This document shows positions 1 to 10,012 of a DNA stretch of 64,000 nucleotides, one piece after another. Origin of the DNA: an uncultured beta proteobacterium (GTDB lineage Bacteria; Pseudomonadota; Gammaproteobacteria; Burkholderiales; Burkholderiaceae); NCBI GenBank assembly GCA_903900805.1, contig CAIUOP010000075.1:1-64000 (forward strand), given 5' to 3'. The notes beneath the pieces are model-generated. The model saw only the letters and a list, made by a program, of their open reading frames with translations, was not told the DNA's origin and searched no databases. Both the position numbers and the translations under genes were made by a program. How positions within the stretch are numbered: position 1 is the stretch's first letter; every line of letters starts with the position of its first letter.

Positions 1-11
1 AGTAGCACTTG

Positions 12-98
12 TGGTGCGAGGAGGGGGACTCGAACCCCCACACCATTTCTGGCGTCAGGACCTAAACCTGGTGCGTCTACCAATTTCGCCATCCTCGC
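12..98 (-). tRNA. tRNA-Leu (anticodon UAG), CCA encoded
   Basis: Reverse complement gcgaggatggcgaaattggtagacgcaccaggtttaggtcctgacgcc...ggttcgagtccccctcctcgcacca folds as a long-variable-arm tRNA; anticodon loop TTTAGGT gives UAG. Confidence 0.95.
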
Positions 99-177
99 GA
101 ATATCCGCAAACACTGCCAAGCTTAAACTTCACTCTAAAGACCGTAATTCTACAATGCTTGGGGTTTTAGAGGATCT

Positions 178-681
178 TTAGGCCTTGTAGAGCAATGCTA
201 CGGCATGTACCGCAACGCCCTCGCCCCGCCCAAGGTGGCCCAAGGATTCATTAGTCTTAGCCTTTAGATTTACGTGGCTAGGGTTGACTAAGAGGTCAGC
301 AGCGATATTTCTGACCATTTCCGGCAAAAAATCAGCTAATTTTGGCTTTTGACAAATGATGGTGGCATCCACATTGCCAATTTGAAAGCCAGCTGCCTGA
401 ACTTTTTGCAGGGCTGCCCGCAGCAAGATTCGGCTATCCATATCTTTAAATTGAGGATCGGTATCCGGAAATAATTGACCAATATCGTTTAATCCTGCAG
501 CACCAAGCAAAGCATCGGTTAAGGCATGCAGCAAGGCATCGGCATCCGAATGGCCTAACAAACCTTTTTCATATGGAACATGTACGCCGCCAAGAATCAG
601 TTTGCGATCAGCCACTAGAGCATGGATGTCATAACCTTGACCAATGCGGAACTGCGGAACATGAGCATTACTTTGTGTCAT
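178..681 (-). CDS. ispF: 2-C-methyl-D-erythritol 2,4-cyclodiphosphate synthase
   Basis: 167 aa; [46 protein letters not shown] motifs; next to ispD. Confidence 0.97.
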   Translation of the reverse strand: MTQSNAHVPQFRIGQGYDIHALVADRKLILGGVHVPYEKGLLGHSDADALLHALTDALLGAAGLNDIGQLFPDTDPQFKDMDSRILLRAALQKVQAAGFQIGNVDATIICQKPKLADFLPEMVRNIAADLLVNPSHVNLKAKTNESLGHLGRGEGVAVHAVALLYKA

Positions 682-694
682 AAGTCTTCTTTAC

Positions 695-1444
695 TTATCT
701 ATTGTTTGAATTCAACAGCAACTGCATCAAATCCCAATCAGCAGGATGAGTTACTTTGAAGTTTCGGGTTGCGCCTTCAATCAACAACGGTTTTACACCT
801 ATTAATTCCATAGCACTCGCCTCATCGGTCACATCAGCCTCTAATCGAATTGCGTCTTCTAAAGCGCTATGGAGTTTCTGAAGGCCGAACATTTGTGGTG
901 TTTGGGCCTGCCACAAACGCTCACGCGGAATGGTTTTTTCTACGTGTGGCATGTTGCCAGCAATCACTGAATCAAAATCAGCCTGTTTTAACGTATCAGC
1001 CAAAGGAACGGCTAATAAACCACCAGAATCGGTATCTTGTACTGAGGTAATCAATTTTTCAATCAGCGCGGGTGTGATGCCCGGTCTTGCCGCATCATGA
1101 ACTAGGATCCAATCATCAGGCGATATTCCTGACTTGAGTTGTGCTGCCAAAGTATTGCGGACAGTCTCTTGGCGTGTAGGGCCGCCAGTAGGTAAGAAAT
1201 GAATAGGTTTGCTTCCCTTGGCAAGACTTTTGAGAATGGGTTGATCAATGAATCCTGGTGAAACGCCAATCCAAATAGAGTCAATGAGCGGGGATTTCAT
1301 AAAGGCTTCGATTGCAAAAGAAAGCATCGGTCTACCAGCCAACTCTTGGAATTGTTTCGGCAAATCGCCGCCCAAGCGAGACCCAGCGCCCGCTGTTGGC
1401 AGGAGAGCATGGCATTTCTTGAGAAATTGATTTCCTGAGCCCAT
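695..1444 (-). CDS. ispD: 2-C-methyl-D-erythritol 4-phosphate cytidylyltransferase
   Basis: LLPTAGAGSRLGGDLPKQF, VHDAARPGITP; track ORF begins at 1492 but the MGSGNQF start (1444) avoids overlap with divergent mfd. Confidence 0.93.
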   Translation of the reverse strand: MGSGNQFLKKCHALLPTAGAGSRLGGDLPKQFQELAGRPMLSFAIEAFMKSPLIDSIWIGVSPGFIDQPILKSLAKGSKPIHFLPTGGPTRQETVRNTLAAQLKSGISPDDWILVHDAARPGITPALIEKLITSVQDTDSGGLLAVPLADTLKQADFDSVIAGNMPHVEKTIPRERLWQAQTPQMFGLQKLHSALEDAIRLEADVTDEASAMELIGVKPLLIEGATRNFKVTHPADWDLMQLLLNSNNR

Positions 1445-1467
1445 GCCTGATTCTATAATGAGCTCAG

Positions 1468-4400
1468 ATGTCTGATGCATTAAATCTAGCACCCCCCATA
1501 CCTGCTCCGCGGGCTGGGCAGCGCTTTACCTTTTCGGGGCTAGTAGGCTCGGCTGATGCAGCCCTGATAGCACAAACTGCCCTCCGCCACCGCAAGGATT
1601 TCTCAGTCATGGTGATATTTTGTGCCCAGGCACAAGAAGCCCAGAGACTATTGGAAGAAATTCCTGCTTTTGCCCCCCAGCTAAAAACCCGCCTATTACC
1701 AGATTGGGAAATTCTTCCTTATGATCATTTTTCACCCCACCAAGACTTGGTATCTGAACGATTAGCTACCCTTTACGAATTACTCAATGGCAGCTGCGAC
1801 ATTGTTTTAGTGCCAGTTACCACAGCGTTACAAAGATTAGGCCCACCTCATTTCTTGTCGGGCCACACCTTCTTCTTTAGGCAAGGTGACAAACTCAATG
1901 AGGCGGCACTCAGGTTACAACTTCAACAAGCTGGTTACGATCCGGTAAGTGCAGTCATGCGACCTGGTGAATACAGTATTCGTGGCGGCCTCATTGATCT
2001 ATTTCCAATGGGATCAAGTCTGCCTTATCGCTTAGATTTATTTGGCGATGAAATCGAGCAAATCCGCTCCTTCGATCCGGATACCCAAAGAAGTCTTTAT
2101 CCCGTAAAAGAAGTTCGTCTACTACCAGGCCATGAGTTCCCATTTAATGACGAGGCACGCACAGCTTTTAGAGGCCGATGGCGTGAGGTGTTTGAGGGTG
2201 ACCCTACCCGTTGCTCTATTTATAAAGATGCCAATCTAGGTATCCCCAGCGCTGGTATTGAGTCTTATCTACCCATGTTCTTTGCTGAGCAATCTAGCGT
2301 ATTTGATTACTTTCCTAGGTCAGGCGATCCAGTTTGGATCCTCAACACTGGTGATGTTGAAGATGCTATACGAGGTTTTTGGAAAGACACTCTCCCCCGC
2401 TATGAATTTCTAAAGCATGATCTTGATCGACCCATTCTTCCGCCGAAAGAATTATTCCTTGATGCAGATGAATTTTTCTCCTTTGCAAAGCCATATGCTC
2501 GATTAGTTCTAGAAAAAGAGAGTTCTGAAACTACTCAATTTCTCCAGGTACCAGATATTGCTGTGCATCGCAAAGATGCTGATCCAGTAAGCGGCTTACG
2601 TAGATTGCTTGCCAGCGAAAAAGTACGCATCCTAATCTGTAGTGATAGTGCTGGGCGCAAGGAGTCAATTCGACAATTATTTGAGGAAAGTAATTCGGTT
2701 GCGGGGCAAGACGGCAAGCCACTCTATCAACTAAAGCCAGAAAGCTTTGAAACCATTGCTGACTTTATTAAAAGTGATTCACGCTTTGGAATAAGCACGG
2801 CGCCCCTCTTTAATGGCTTCTCCTGGCCAGCCCAGAATCTCATCATTGTTACTGAAGCCGAATTATTTACCTCTACGGCAAGACAACGGCGTAAAGGGAA
2901 AGAGTCAGAGAGTGCTGATCCGGATATGCTCTTTAAGGATCTCTCGGAACTGAAGATTGGCGATCCTGTAGTACATGCTGAGCATGGCATTGGTCGTTAT
3001 CAAGGTTTAGTCCTTCTGAATATAGCGCCCCCTAAGGAAATACCTATTTTTGAAGAATTTTTACATCTGCAATATGCAGGTGAAGCCACTTTGTATGTGC
3101 CAGTTCAACAATTACAAATGGTTACTCGCTATGCTGGCTCAGATCCGGACTCTGCACCACTACATCAACTTGGTTCTGGTCAATGGGATAAGGCTAAACG
3201 GAAAGCAGCCCAACAGATTAGAGATACAGCTGCTGAGCTCTTAGGCCTTTATGCTGCAAGAGCAATACGTAAAGGCCATGCCTTTGAGTTTTCTGCTCAC
3301 GACTATGCAGCTTTCTCAGAGAGCTTTGGTTTTGAAGAGACTCCAGATCAAGCCAATGCTATTGCTGCAGTTATTGGTGATATGACTAGTGGGACGCCAA
3401 TGGATCGTCTGGTTTGTGGGGATGTTGGCTTTGGTAAAACAGAGGTTGCACTGCGGGCAAGTTTTGTTGCCGTCATGGGCGGCAAGCAGGTGGCCATTCT
3501 GGCGCCTACAACTTTGCTAGCTGAGCAACATGTTGCCACTTGGAAGGATCGTTTTGCAGATTGGCCTGTGCGTATTGTTGAACTCTCACGTTTTAAAACC
3601 ACCAAAGAAATTAATGCCGCATTAGAGGCAATTGCTAAGGGTGAGGCCGACATCATTATTGGCACTCATAAACTGCTGTCCAAAGAGACGCAGTTTGCTA
3701 ACCTTGGCTTAGTGATTGTGGATGAGGAACACCGCTTTGGTGTCCGCCAAAAAGATGCGCTTAAAGCCCTGCGTGCTGAAGTCGATATTCTGACGCTGAC
3801 TGCCACCCCAATCCCAAGAACATTGGGTATGGCAATGGAAGGCCTACGTGAGTTCTCTATCATTGCTACCGCTCCTCAGAAGCGCCTTGCCATTAAAACT
3901 TTTGTACGCCGCGAAGGTGATGGCGTTATTCGTGAAGCTGTTCTTCGAGAAATTAAACGTGGTGGCCAAGTCTACTTTTTGCACAATGAAGTAGAAACCA
4001 TTCAGAATCGGAAACATGCATTACAAGAATTGATTCCTGAGGCCAGCATTAGCGTGGCTCACGGTCAAATGCATGAGCGTGAATTAGAGTCAGTCATGCG
4101 TGAATTCGTTACCCAGCGAACTAATATTCTGCTGTGTACGACAATTATTGAAACGGGTATTGACGTTCCAACAGCGAACACCATCATCATGCATCGTGCC
4201 GATAAATTTGGCCTAGCGCAGTTGCATCAACTCCGTGGCCGTGTGGGACGTTCCCATCACCAAGCCTATGCCTATCTGATGGTTCCCGATCCTGAGGCGC
4301 TCAGTAAACAAGCACAATTACGCCTTAACGCTATTCAAGCTATGGAAGAGCTAGGGTCTGGTTTCTATCTAGCCATGCATGACTTAGAGATTCGGGGCGC

Positions 4401-5010
4401 TGGTGAAGTCCTGGGCGATAAGCAGTCTGGCGAGATTCATGAAATTGGTTTTCAGCTCTATACCGAAATGCTTAATAGAGCTGTGAAGGCTTTGCGCAGT
4501 GGCAAAGAACCCGATTTACTCTCCCCTCTTCAAGCAACTACCGATGTCAATCTGGGTGTTCCTGCCCTTCTTCCATCTGATTACTGTCCTGATGTCCATG
4601 AGCGTCTCTCCTTATATAAACGCTTCGCCGGCACCAATGATTTTTCAGAGCTCATGGGTCTGCGTGAAGAGTTGGTAGATCGTTTTGGTGATCTACCAGA
4701 TCAAGCCAAGTCCTTTTACGAAACCCATCGCCTACGTTTAGAAATGACGGGGTTTGGTATCAAAAAAATTGACGCAACACCCGCATCAATTCAAATTCAA
4801 TTTATCCCTAATCCGCCCATTGACCCATTAAAAATTATTCAATTGATTCAAAGCTCAAAACATATCCAGCTCAACGGGCAAGATAAGCTTAAAGTGCTAC
4901 CCCAGAAGGATCGGGAATTTGAGAAGCTAGAACAGCGTTTAGACGCTATTAGGCAGGTATTAAGGCGCCTGAACGAATCAGCAGTGCTCAGCACTGCAAA
5001 AGCCAATTAA
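1468..5010 (+). CDS. mfd: Transcription-repair coupling factor
   Basis: 1180 aa SF2 helicase: GDVGFGKTEVA, DEEHRFGVRQK, TATPIPRTLGMA, QLRGRVGRS; RecG-like plus UvrB-like N-terminus. Confidence 0.97.
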   Translation: MSDALNLAPPIPAPRAGQRFTFSGLVGSADAALIAQTALRHRKDFSVMVIFCAQAQEAQRLLEEIPAFAPQLKTRLLPDWEILPYDHFSPHQDLVSERLATLYELLNGSCDIVLVPVTTALQRLGPPHFLSGHTFFFRQGDKLNEAALRLQLQQAGYDPVSAVMRPGEYSIRGGLIDLFPMGSSLPYRLDLFGDEIEQIRSFDPDTQRSLYPVKEVRLLPGHEFPFNDEARTAFRGRWREVFEGDPTRCSIYKDANLGIPSAGIESYLPMFFAEQSSVFDYFPRSGDPVWILNTGDVEDAIRGFWKDTLPRYEFLKHDLDRPILPPKELFLDADEFFSFAKPYARLVLEKESSETTQFLQVPDIAVHRKDADPVSGLRRLLASEKVRILICSDSAGRKESIRQLFEESNSVAGQDGKPLYQLKPESFETIADFIKSDSRFGISTAPLFNGFSWPAQNLIIVTEAELFTSTARQRRKGKESESADPDMLFKDLSELKIGDPVVHAEHGIGRYQGLVLLNIAPPKEIPIFEEFLHLQYAGEATLYVPVQQLQMVTRYAGSDPDSAPLHQLGSGQWDKAKRKAAQQIRDTAAELLGLYAARAIRKGHAFEFSAHDYAAFSESFGFEETPDQANAIAAVIGDMTSGTPMDRLVCGDVGFGKTEVALRASFVAVMGGKQVAILAPTTLLAEQHVATWKDRFADWPVRIVELSRFKTTKEINAALEAIAKGEADIIIGTHKLLSKETQFANLGLVIVDEEHRFGVRQKDALKALRAEVDILTLTATPIPRTLGMAMEGLREFSIIATAPQKRLAIKTFVRREGDGVIREAVLREIKRGGQVYFLHNEVETIQNRKHALQELIPEASISVAHGQMHERELESVMREFVTQRTNILLCTTIIETGIDVPTANTIIMHRADKFGLAQLHQLRGRVGRSHHQAYAYLMVPDPEALSKQAQLRLNAIQAMEELGSGFYLAMHDLEIRGAGEVLGDKQSGEIHEIGFQLYTEMLNRAVKALRSGKEPDLLSPLQATTDVNLGVPALLPSDYCPDVHERLSLYKRFAGTNDFSELMGLREELVDRFGDLPDQAKSFYETHRLRLEMTGFGIKKIDATPASIQIQFIPNPPIDPLKIIQLIQSSKHIQLNGQDKLKVLPQKDREFEKLEQRLDAIRQVLRRLNESAVLSTAKAN

Positions 5011-5021
5011 TCGTACCCATT

Positions 5022-5921
5022 ATGATTAATGCTATGTCCAAGCTACACCTTATTGCCCTATCTAGAGAGCCAATCCCTGAACAGCTAGTCTTTGAGCTCA
5101 AAGACCACGCGCTCACATTTGGATTAGTGCTTCATACAGTTGGTGGCCAAATCTCGAATGGCTCTTATTATTTGGAACGCTGGGAATCTAGTCATCAAAT
5201 AGATGCACCCCATAGAGAAAATCTACGCTCTATCGCAGCAAGATTGAATAGCGATCTCTGCTTCTTAAATGCCGATCTTCAGCCTACTGATATCAAAGTA
5301 CTAGCCATGGATATGGACTCTACCTTAATCAATATTGAATGCATTGATGAGATAGCGGACTTCACAGGCAAGAAAGCAGCTGTTGCTCAAATTACTGAAG
5401 CAACCATGCGTGGTGAGATCAAAGACTTTCAAGAAAGCCTAAGGCGTCGCGTTGCCTTACTAGAGGGCGTATCAGCGGATGCGCTTGAAGCCGTCTATCG
5501 TGAGCGCTTGCGACCTAATCTTGGAGCGGCAGAGCTATTAGCCGGCGCTAATGAGCGCGGGCTATACACGCTGTTAGTTTCTGGTGGCTTTACCTTCTTC
5601 ACGGAGAAACTTCGTCAGCAATTAGGGTTTAAGCAGGCTCAGGCAAATACCCTTGAAATCATTAACGGCAAGCTGACAGGTAAGGTAATTGGAGAGATTG
5701 TTGATAGTATTGCTAAGGCAGCTTACTTAGATGAAGCGTGCCACTCATTAGGCTGCACCAAAGCAAATGCCATCACGATTGGAGATGGCGCCAACGATCT
5801 CATCATGATGAATGGCTCTGGCATCAGCATTGCCTATAATGCGAAACCCATCGTCAAAGAAAAAGCCGACGCGGCTTTTGACCGAGTCGGCTTGGATGCA
5901 GCCCTACTGCTAATTTCTTAA
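5022..5921 (+). CDS. serB: Phosphoserine phosphatase
   Basis: HAD motif DMDSTLINIECIDEIAD, IGDGANDLIMM. Confidence 0.95.
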   Translation: MINAMSKLHLIALSREPIPEQLVFELKDHALTFGLVLHTVGGQISNGSYYLERWESSHQIDAPHRENLRSIAARLNSDLCFLNADLQPTDIKVLAMDMDSTLINIECIDEIADFTGKKAAVAQITEATMRGEIKDFQESLRRRVALLEGVSADALEAVYRERLRPNLGAAELLAGANERGLYTLLVSGGFTFFTEKLRQQLGFKQAQANTLEIINGKLTGKVIGEIVDSIAKAAYLDEACHSLGCTKANAITIGDGANDLIMMNGSGISIAYNAKPIVKEKADAAFDRVGLDAALLLIS

Positions 5922-5929
5922 TAATTCGA

Positions 5930-7114
5930 TTACATACGCTCGAAAATAGTCGCAATACCTTGGCCACCACCAATGCACATGGTCACCAAAGCGTATTTAC
6001 CTTGAACGCGGTGCAACTCATGGATAGCCTTAGTGGCTATAGCAGCACCTGAGCAACCAATAGGGTGACCTAAAGCGATTGCGCCACCATTCACGTTGGT
6101 TTTGGCGGGATCTAAGCCTAAACCTTTAGTAACAGCTAATGCTTGCGCAGCAAATGCTTCATTGGACTCAATCACATCCATTTGATCTAACTTCAGACCA
6201 GCGCGCTCAAGAGCAAGCTTGGTTGCGGGGATGGGGCCTTCACCCATGATGTGGTTAGGCACACCAGCTACTGCGTAAGAAACTAAACGGGCGATCGGTT
6301 TATGACCAGCCTTCTTCGCTGTTTCTGCGTCTGCCAATACAAAGAATGCTGCGCCATCATTAATACCAGAGGCATTACCTGCAGTCACTGAACCGCCCTC
6401 TTTTTTGAACACAGCCTTCATCTTGCCCAGAGTTTCCATCGTGGTTTCTGGCTTGCAATGTTCGTCGGTATCAAACACGATATCGCCCTTACGGGACTTA
6501 ATTGTGATGGGAACGATCTGTGACTTGAAGCGGCCCTCTTTAATTGCATGAGCAGCGCGACGATGAGATTCCACTGCGAGAGCATCTTGCTCTTCACGAG
6601 TCAGCTTCCACTTTTCAACGAGATTCTCAGCAGTAACACCCATGTGACCAACGCCAAATGGATCGGTTAATACAGCAACCATCAAATCAAGCATCTTGGT
6701 ATCGCCCATGCGAGCGCCGCTGCGCATTACTGGTGAGCCATACATACCTCGTGACATGACTTCAACGCCACCGCCCACACCATAATCACAATCACCCAAC
6801 ATAATTTGCTGAGCAGTAGTCACAATTGCTTGTAAACCGGAGCTACATAAACGGTTCAATGCCATTGCCACAGATTCCATCGGTAAGCCAGCCTGAATAG
6901 CGGCTACACGAGCAACATATGCGTAACGACTATCGGTTGGAATCGTGTTACCAACTGTTACATAATTAATTAAGGCAGGATCAACGCCAGAGCGGGCAAC
7001 CGCCTCTTTCATCACAATGCCACCGAGCTCAGAGGGCTCAAAGCTACTAAGAGAGCCATTAAAGGTGCCAATGGCGGAACGAACAGCACTTAGAACAACG
7101 ACATCACGACTCAT
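5930..7114 (-). CDS. Acetyl-CoA acetyltransferase / beta-ketothiolase
   Basis: Thiolase motifs NRLCSSGLQAI, NVNGGAIALGHPIGCSGA, CIGGGQG; start likely MSRDVVV. Confidence 0.92.
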   Translation of the reverse strand: MSRDVVVLSAVRSAIGTFNGSLSSFEPSELGGIVMKEAVARSGVDPALINYVTVGNTIPTDSRYAYVARVAAIQAGLPMESVAMALNRLCSSGLQAIVTTAQQIMLGDCDYGVGGGVEVMSRGMYGSPVMRSGARMGDTKMLDLMVAVLTDPFGVGHMGVTAENLVEKWKLTREEQDALAVESHRRAAHAIKEGRFKSQIVPITIKSRKGDIVFDTDEHCKPETTMETLGKMKAVFKKEGGSVTAGNASGINDGAAFFVLADAETAKKAGHKPIARLVSYAVAGVPNHIMGEGPIPATKLALERAGLKLDQMDVIESNEAFAAQALAVTKGLGLDPAKTNVNGGAIALGHPIGCSGAAIATKAIHELHRVQGKYALVTMCIGGGQGIATIFERM

Positions 7115-7183
7115 AACAATCCCCTTAGCTGAGCCCAAAAATAGGCTTAATTAATAATACAACCCTCATTTTTATTACATTCT

Positions 7184-8542
7184 TCAAGTTTCGGCTATTA
7201 GGTCATGCCCTTGGGAGCTAATGACCGTAGCGCGGATGATTTCCCCGGTGCGATAGCGTTTTGAAGGCTTGCTGGGTGGCAAAACCCTCACTAAACCATC
7301 AATTTCAGGGGCGTCACCAATAGTTCTGCCAATTCCACCCGATTCGTCGACTCGGTCAATTAAGACTTGCACTCTTTTGCCTATTTTTTTCGCAAGACGC
7401 TTAATCGAAATATCTTCTGCTTTTGCCATAAAACGTGCGCGACGCTCCTCACGAATGGCGTCAGGGACAGGATCTTCCAATTGATTTGCAGTAGCGCCTT
7501 CAACAGGAGAATAGGCAAAGCAACCAGCGCGATCAATTTGAGCTTCGTCTAAGAAATTGAGCAGGTACTCGAATTCTGCTTCTGTCTCTCCAGGAAAGCC
7601 TGCAATAAAAGTACTGCGTATCACTAGCCCAGGGCAGGCAGCGCGCCAAGCAAGGATGCGCTCTAAATTTTTCTCCCCGCTAGCAGGTCGCTTCATTCTT
7701 TTAAGAACATCGGGATGGGCATGCTGCAATGGGATGTCTAAGTAAGGCAGTACTCCATATCCATGTTCTGCAAACTCTGCCATCAAAGGCAAGATGTCAT
7801 CTACGTGTGGATAGGGGTAAACATAATGCAGTCTTACCCAGGCTTGATGCTCACGAGCAATTTGATTTAATGCGTTTACCAAATCGAACATGCGGGTCTT
7901 CACGGGTTTGCCATCCCAAAAGCCAGTACGGTGTTGAATATCTACGCCGTATGCACTCGTATCTTGGGATACCACTAGTAACTCTTTAACGCCTGACTCA
8001 AACAAGCGTTTGGCTTCTATCAAAACTTCCCCGATGGGTCTGGATACTAAATCACCACGAAGACTGGGAATAATGCAGAAAGTACAACGGTGGTTACAGC
8101 CCTCAGAAATTTTTAAATAAGCATAGTGCTTTGGTGTAAGCTTGATACCTATCGGTGGAACTAAGTCTGTAAATGGATCATGTGGCTTTGGTAAGTGCAG
8201 ATGTATTGCCTGCATTACCTCATCAGTAGCGTGAGGGCCTGTAACTGCTAAGACTTTAGGATGAATACTTTGAATGAGATCGCTACCATCGGTATTTTTT
8301 TTAGCTCCTAGGCAACCAGTGACGATCACTTTACCGTTTGCGGCGAGTGCTTCTCCAATAGCTGAAAGACTTTCTTCTACTGCTGAATCAATAAAGCCAC
8401 AGGTATTGACAACAACTAAATCTGCGCCAGAGTAATCTTTAGAGGTCTCATATCCTTCGGCGCTAAGCTGCGTCAGGATGAGTTCAGAGTCAACAAGAGC
8501 CTTAGGACAGCCTAAGGATACAAAACCGATTTTTCCAGCCAC
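7184..8542 (-). CDS. rimO: Ribosomal protein uS12 methylthiotransferase
   Basis: Radical [19 protein letters not shown]-terminal MTTase [15 protein letters not shown]-terminal TRAM. Confidence 0.96.
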   Translation of the reverse strand: MAGKIGFVSLGCPKALVDSELILTQLSAEGYETSKDYSGADLVVVNTCGFIDSAVEESLSAIGEALAANGKVIVTGCLGAKKNTDGSDLIQSIHPKVLAVTGPHATDEVMQAIHLHLPKPHDPFTDLVPPIGIKLTPKHYAYLKISEGCNHRCTFCIIPSLRGDLVSRPIGEVLIEAKRLFESGVKELLVVSQDTSAYGVDIQHRTGFWDGKPVKTRMFDLVNALNQIAREHQAWVRLHYVYPYPHVDDILPLMAEFAEHGYGVLPYLDIPLQHAHPDVLKRMKRPASGEKNLERILAWRAACPGLVIRSTFIAGFPGETEAEFEYLLNFLDEAQIDRAGCFAYSPVEGATANQLEDPVPDAIREERRARFMAKAEDISIKRLAKKIGKRVQVLIDRVDESGGIGRTIGDAPEIDGLVRVLPPSKPSKRYRTGEIIRATVISSQGHDLIAET

Positions 8543-8544
8543 AA

Positions 8545-9105
8545 CTATTCTTTTTCAGATTTGGTGGGCTGTGGACTAAATGGGAAATTACCAAAAAGAT
8601 TTTGTGAGCCCTGCAACTGCTCTTGCATTTTCACAAATAAATCTTTGCTCTGCTCCATGTAATTACCCATCAAACCTTGCATCAGGGGATTTTGGAGATT
8701 CATCATTTGCGACCATGCTTCGGGTGTACTGCCTGCATTGAGACCTTTTGTCTGATCACCTAATTTATTGTGGATATCTACAAAAGACTGCATGGTTTTT
8801 TCAAGGTAATTGCCCATCAAGCCTTGCATGGAATTGCCATAAAAGCGAATGATTTGCGAGAGCATTTGTGAAGAAAATACTGGAGCGCCACCAGCCTCTT
8901 CTTCAAGAATAATTTGCAGCAAAATATTGCGTGTGAGATCCTCATCAGTCTTGGCATCGATGACTTTAAAAACTTCATTTGCCATCACCAAGCCTTTTAT
9001 GTCAGACAAAGTCACATAGGAGCTAGTTTGAGTATCGTAAAGACGACGATTTGGGTACTTCTTAATGAGTCGGTCTTCACCAGCTCGCTTTGTTCGGGTA
9101 GCCAT
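8545..9105 (-). CDS. phaR: Polyhydroxyalkanoate synthesis repressor PhaR
   Basis: [29 protein letters not shown] is the PhaR N-terminal DNA-binding signature; start taken at MATRTKR. Confidence 0.94.
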   Translation of the reverse strand: MATRTKRAGEDRLIKKYPNRRLYDTQTSSYVTLSDIKGLVMANEVFKVIDAKTDEDLTRNILLQIILEEEAGGAPVFSSQMLSQIIRFYGNSMQGLMGNYLEKTMQSFVDIHNKLGDQTKGLNAGSTPEAWSQMMNLQNPLMQGLMGNYMEQSKDLFVKMQEQLQGSQNLFGNFPFSPQPTKSEKE

Positions 9106-9223
9106 TTTTTTCCTTGCTGAATACTGCAACGCAACATCAGCTTAGTTTATCTCTAGTTTGATGTAAAGGTAAATATGCTGCGTTGCATTCTAGTCAATGC
9201 AAAATAAATGCTGCACCGCAGTA

Positions 9224-9964
9224 TTAGCCTGTGTGAATACCACCATTTAATGAGAAGTCAGCGCCAGTTGCATAGCCGCCATCAGCAGAAGCAATCCAAC
9301 AGCAAATGGAAGCAATTTCATCAGGGGTTCCCAAACGTTTCACTGGAATGCCGGCAACGATCTTCTCGAGTACATCTTCACGGATAGCTTTAACCATATC
9401 AGTACCAATATAACCAGGAGAAACTGTGTTCACAGTAACGCCTTTAGTGGCTACTTCTTGCGCTAAGGCCATCGTAAAGCCATGCAAGCCCGCTTTAGCA
9501 GTCGAATAGTTCGCCTGACCAAATTGACCTTTTTGACCGTTTACAGAAGAAATATTGATGATGCGGCCCCAGTTGTTTTCAACCATGCCTTCAATAACTT
9601 GCTTTGTCACGTTGAACAATGAATTGAGGTTGGTATCAATCACAGCCTTCCATGCATCCGGTGTCATTTTGCGGAAAACGCTATCACGCGTAATGCCGGC
9701 ATTATTCACTAGCACATCAACACGACCTACTTCAGCTTTTACTTTCTCGAAGGCGGCAACGGTACTATCCCAATCGGAAACATTGCCCTCGGAAGCAATA
9801 AAGTCATAGCCCAAAACTTTTTGCTCGCCGATCCAACGGTCTTTACGTGGAGAATTCGGGCCACAACCGGCAATCACTTTGAATCCATCTTTTGCTAAAC
9901 GTTGGCAGATAGCGGTGCCAATGCCCCCCATACCACCAGTAACATATGCGACTTTTTGAGACAT
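9224..9964 (-). CDS. phaB: Acetoacetyl-CoA reductase
   Basis: SDR: YVTGGMGGIGTAI, NNAGITRDSVFRKM, YSTAKAGLHGFTM; adjacent to phaC. Confidence 0.95.
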   Translation of the reverse strand: MSQKVAYVTGGMGGIGTAICQRLAKDGFKVIAGCGPNSPRKDRWIGEQKVLGYDFIASEGNVSDWDSTVAAFEKVKAEVGRVDVLVNNAGITRDSVFRKMTPDAWKAVIDTNLNSLFNVTKQVIEGMVENNWGRIINISSVNGQKGQFGQANYSTAKAGLHGFTMALAQEVATKGVTVNTVSPGYIGTDMVKAIREDVLEKIVAGIPVKRLGTPDEIASICCWIASADGGYATGADFSLNGGIHTG

Positions 9965-10012
9965 TGCATTCCCCTTTAAATAACTTCGTTAATTGTTGCG
10001 GTCTTATATTGC

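Noticed and set aside
2531-3863. Cluster of minus- and plus-strand ORFs of 60-105 aa
   Set aside because: All inside mfd in other frames; mfd frame is intact with canonical helicase motifs.
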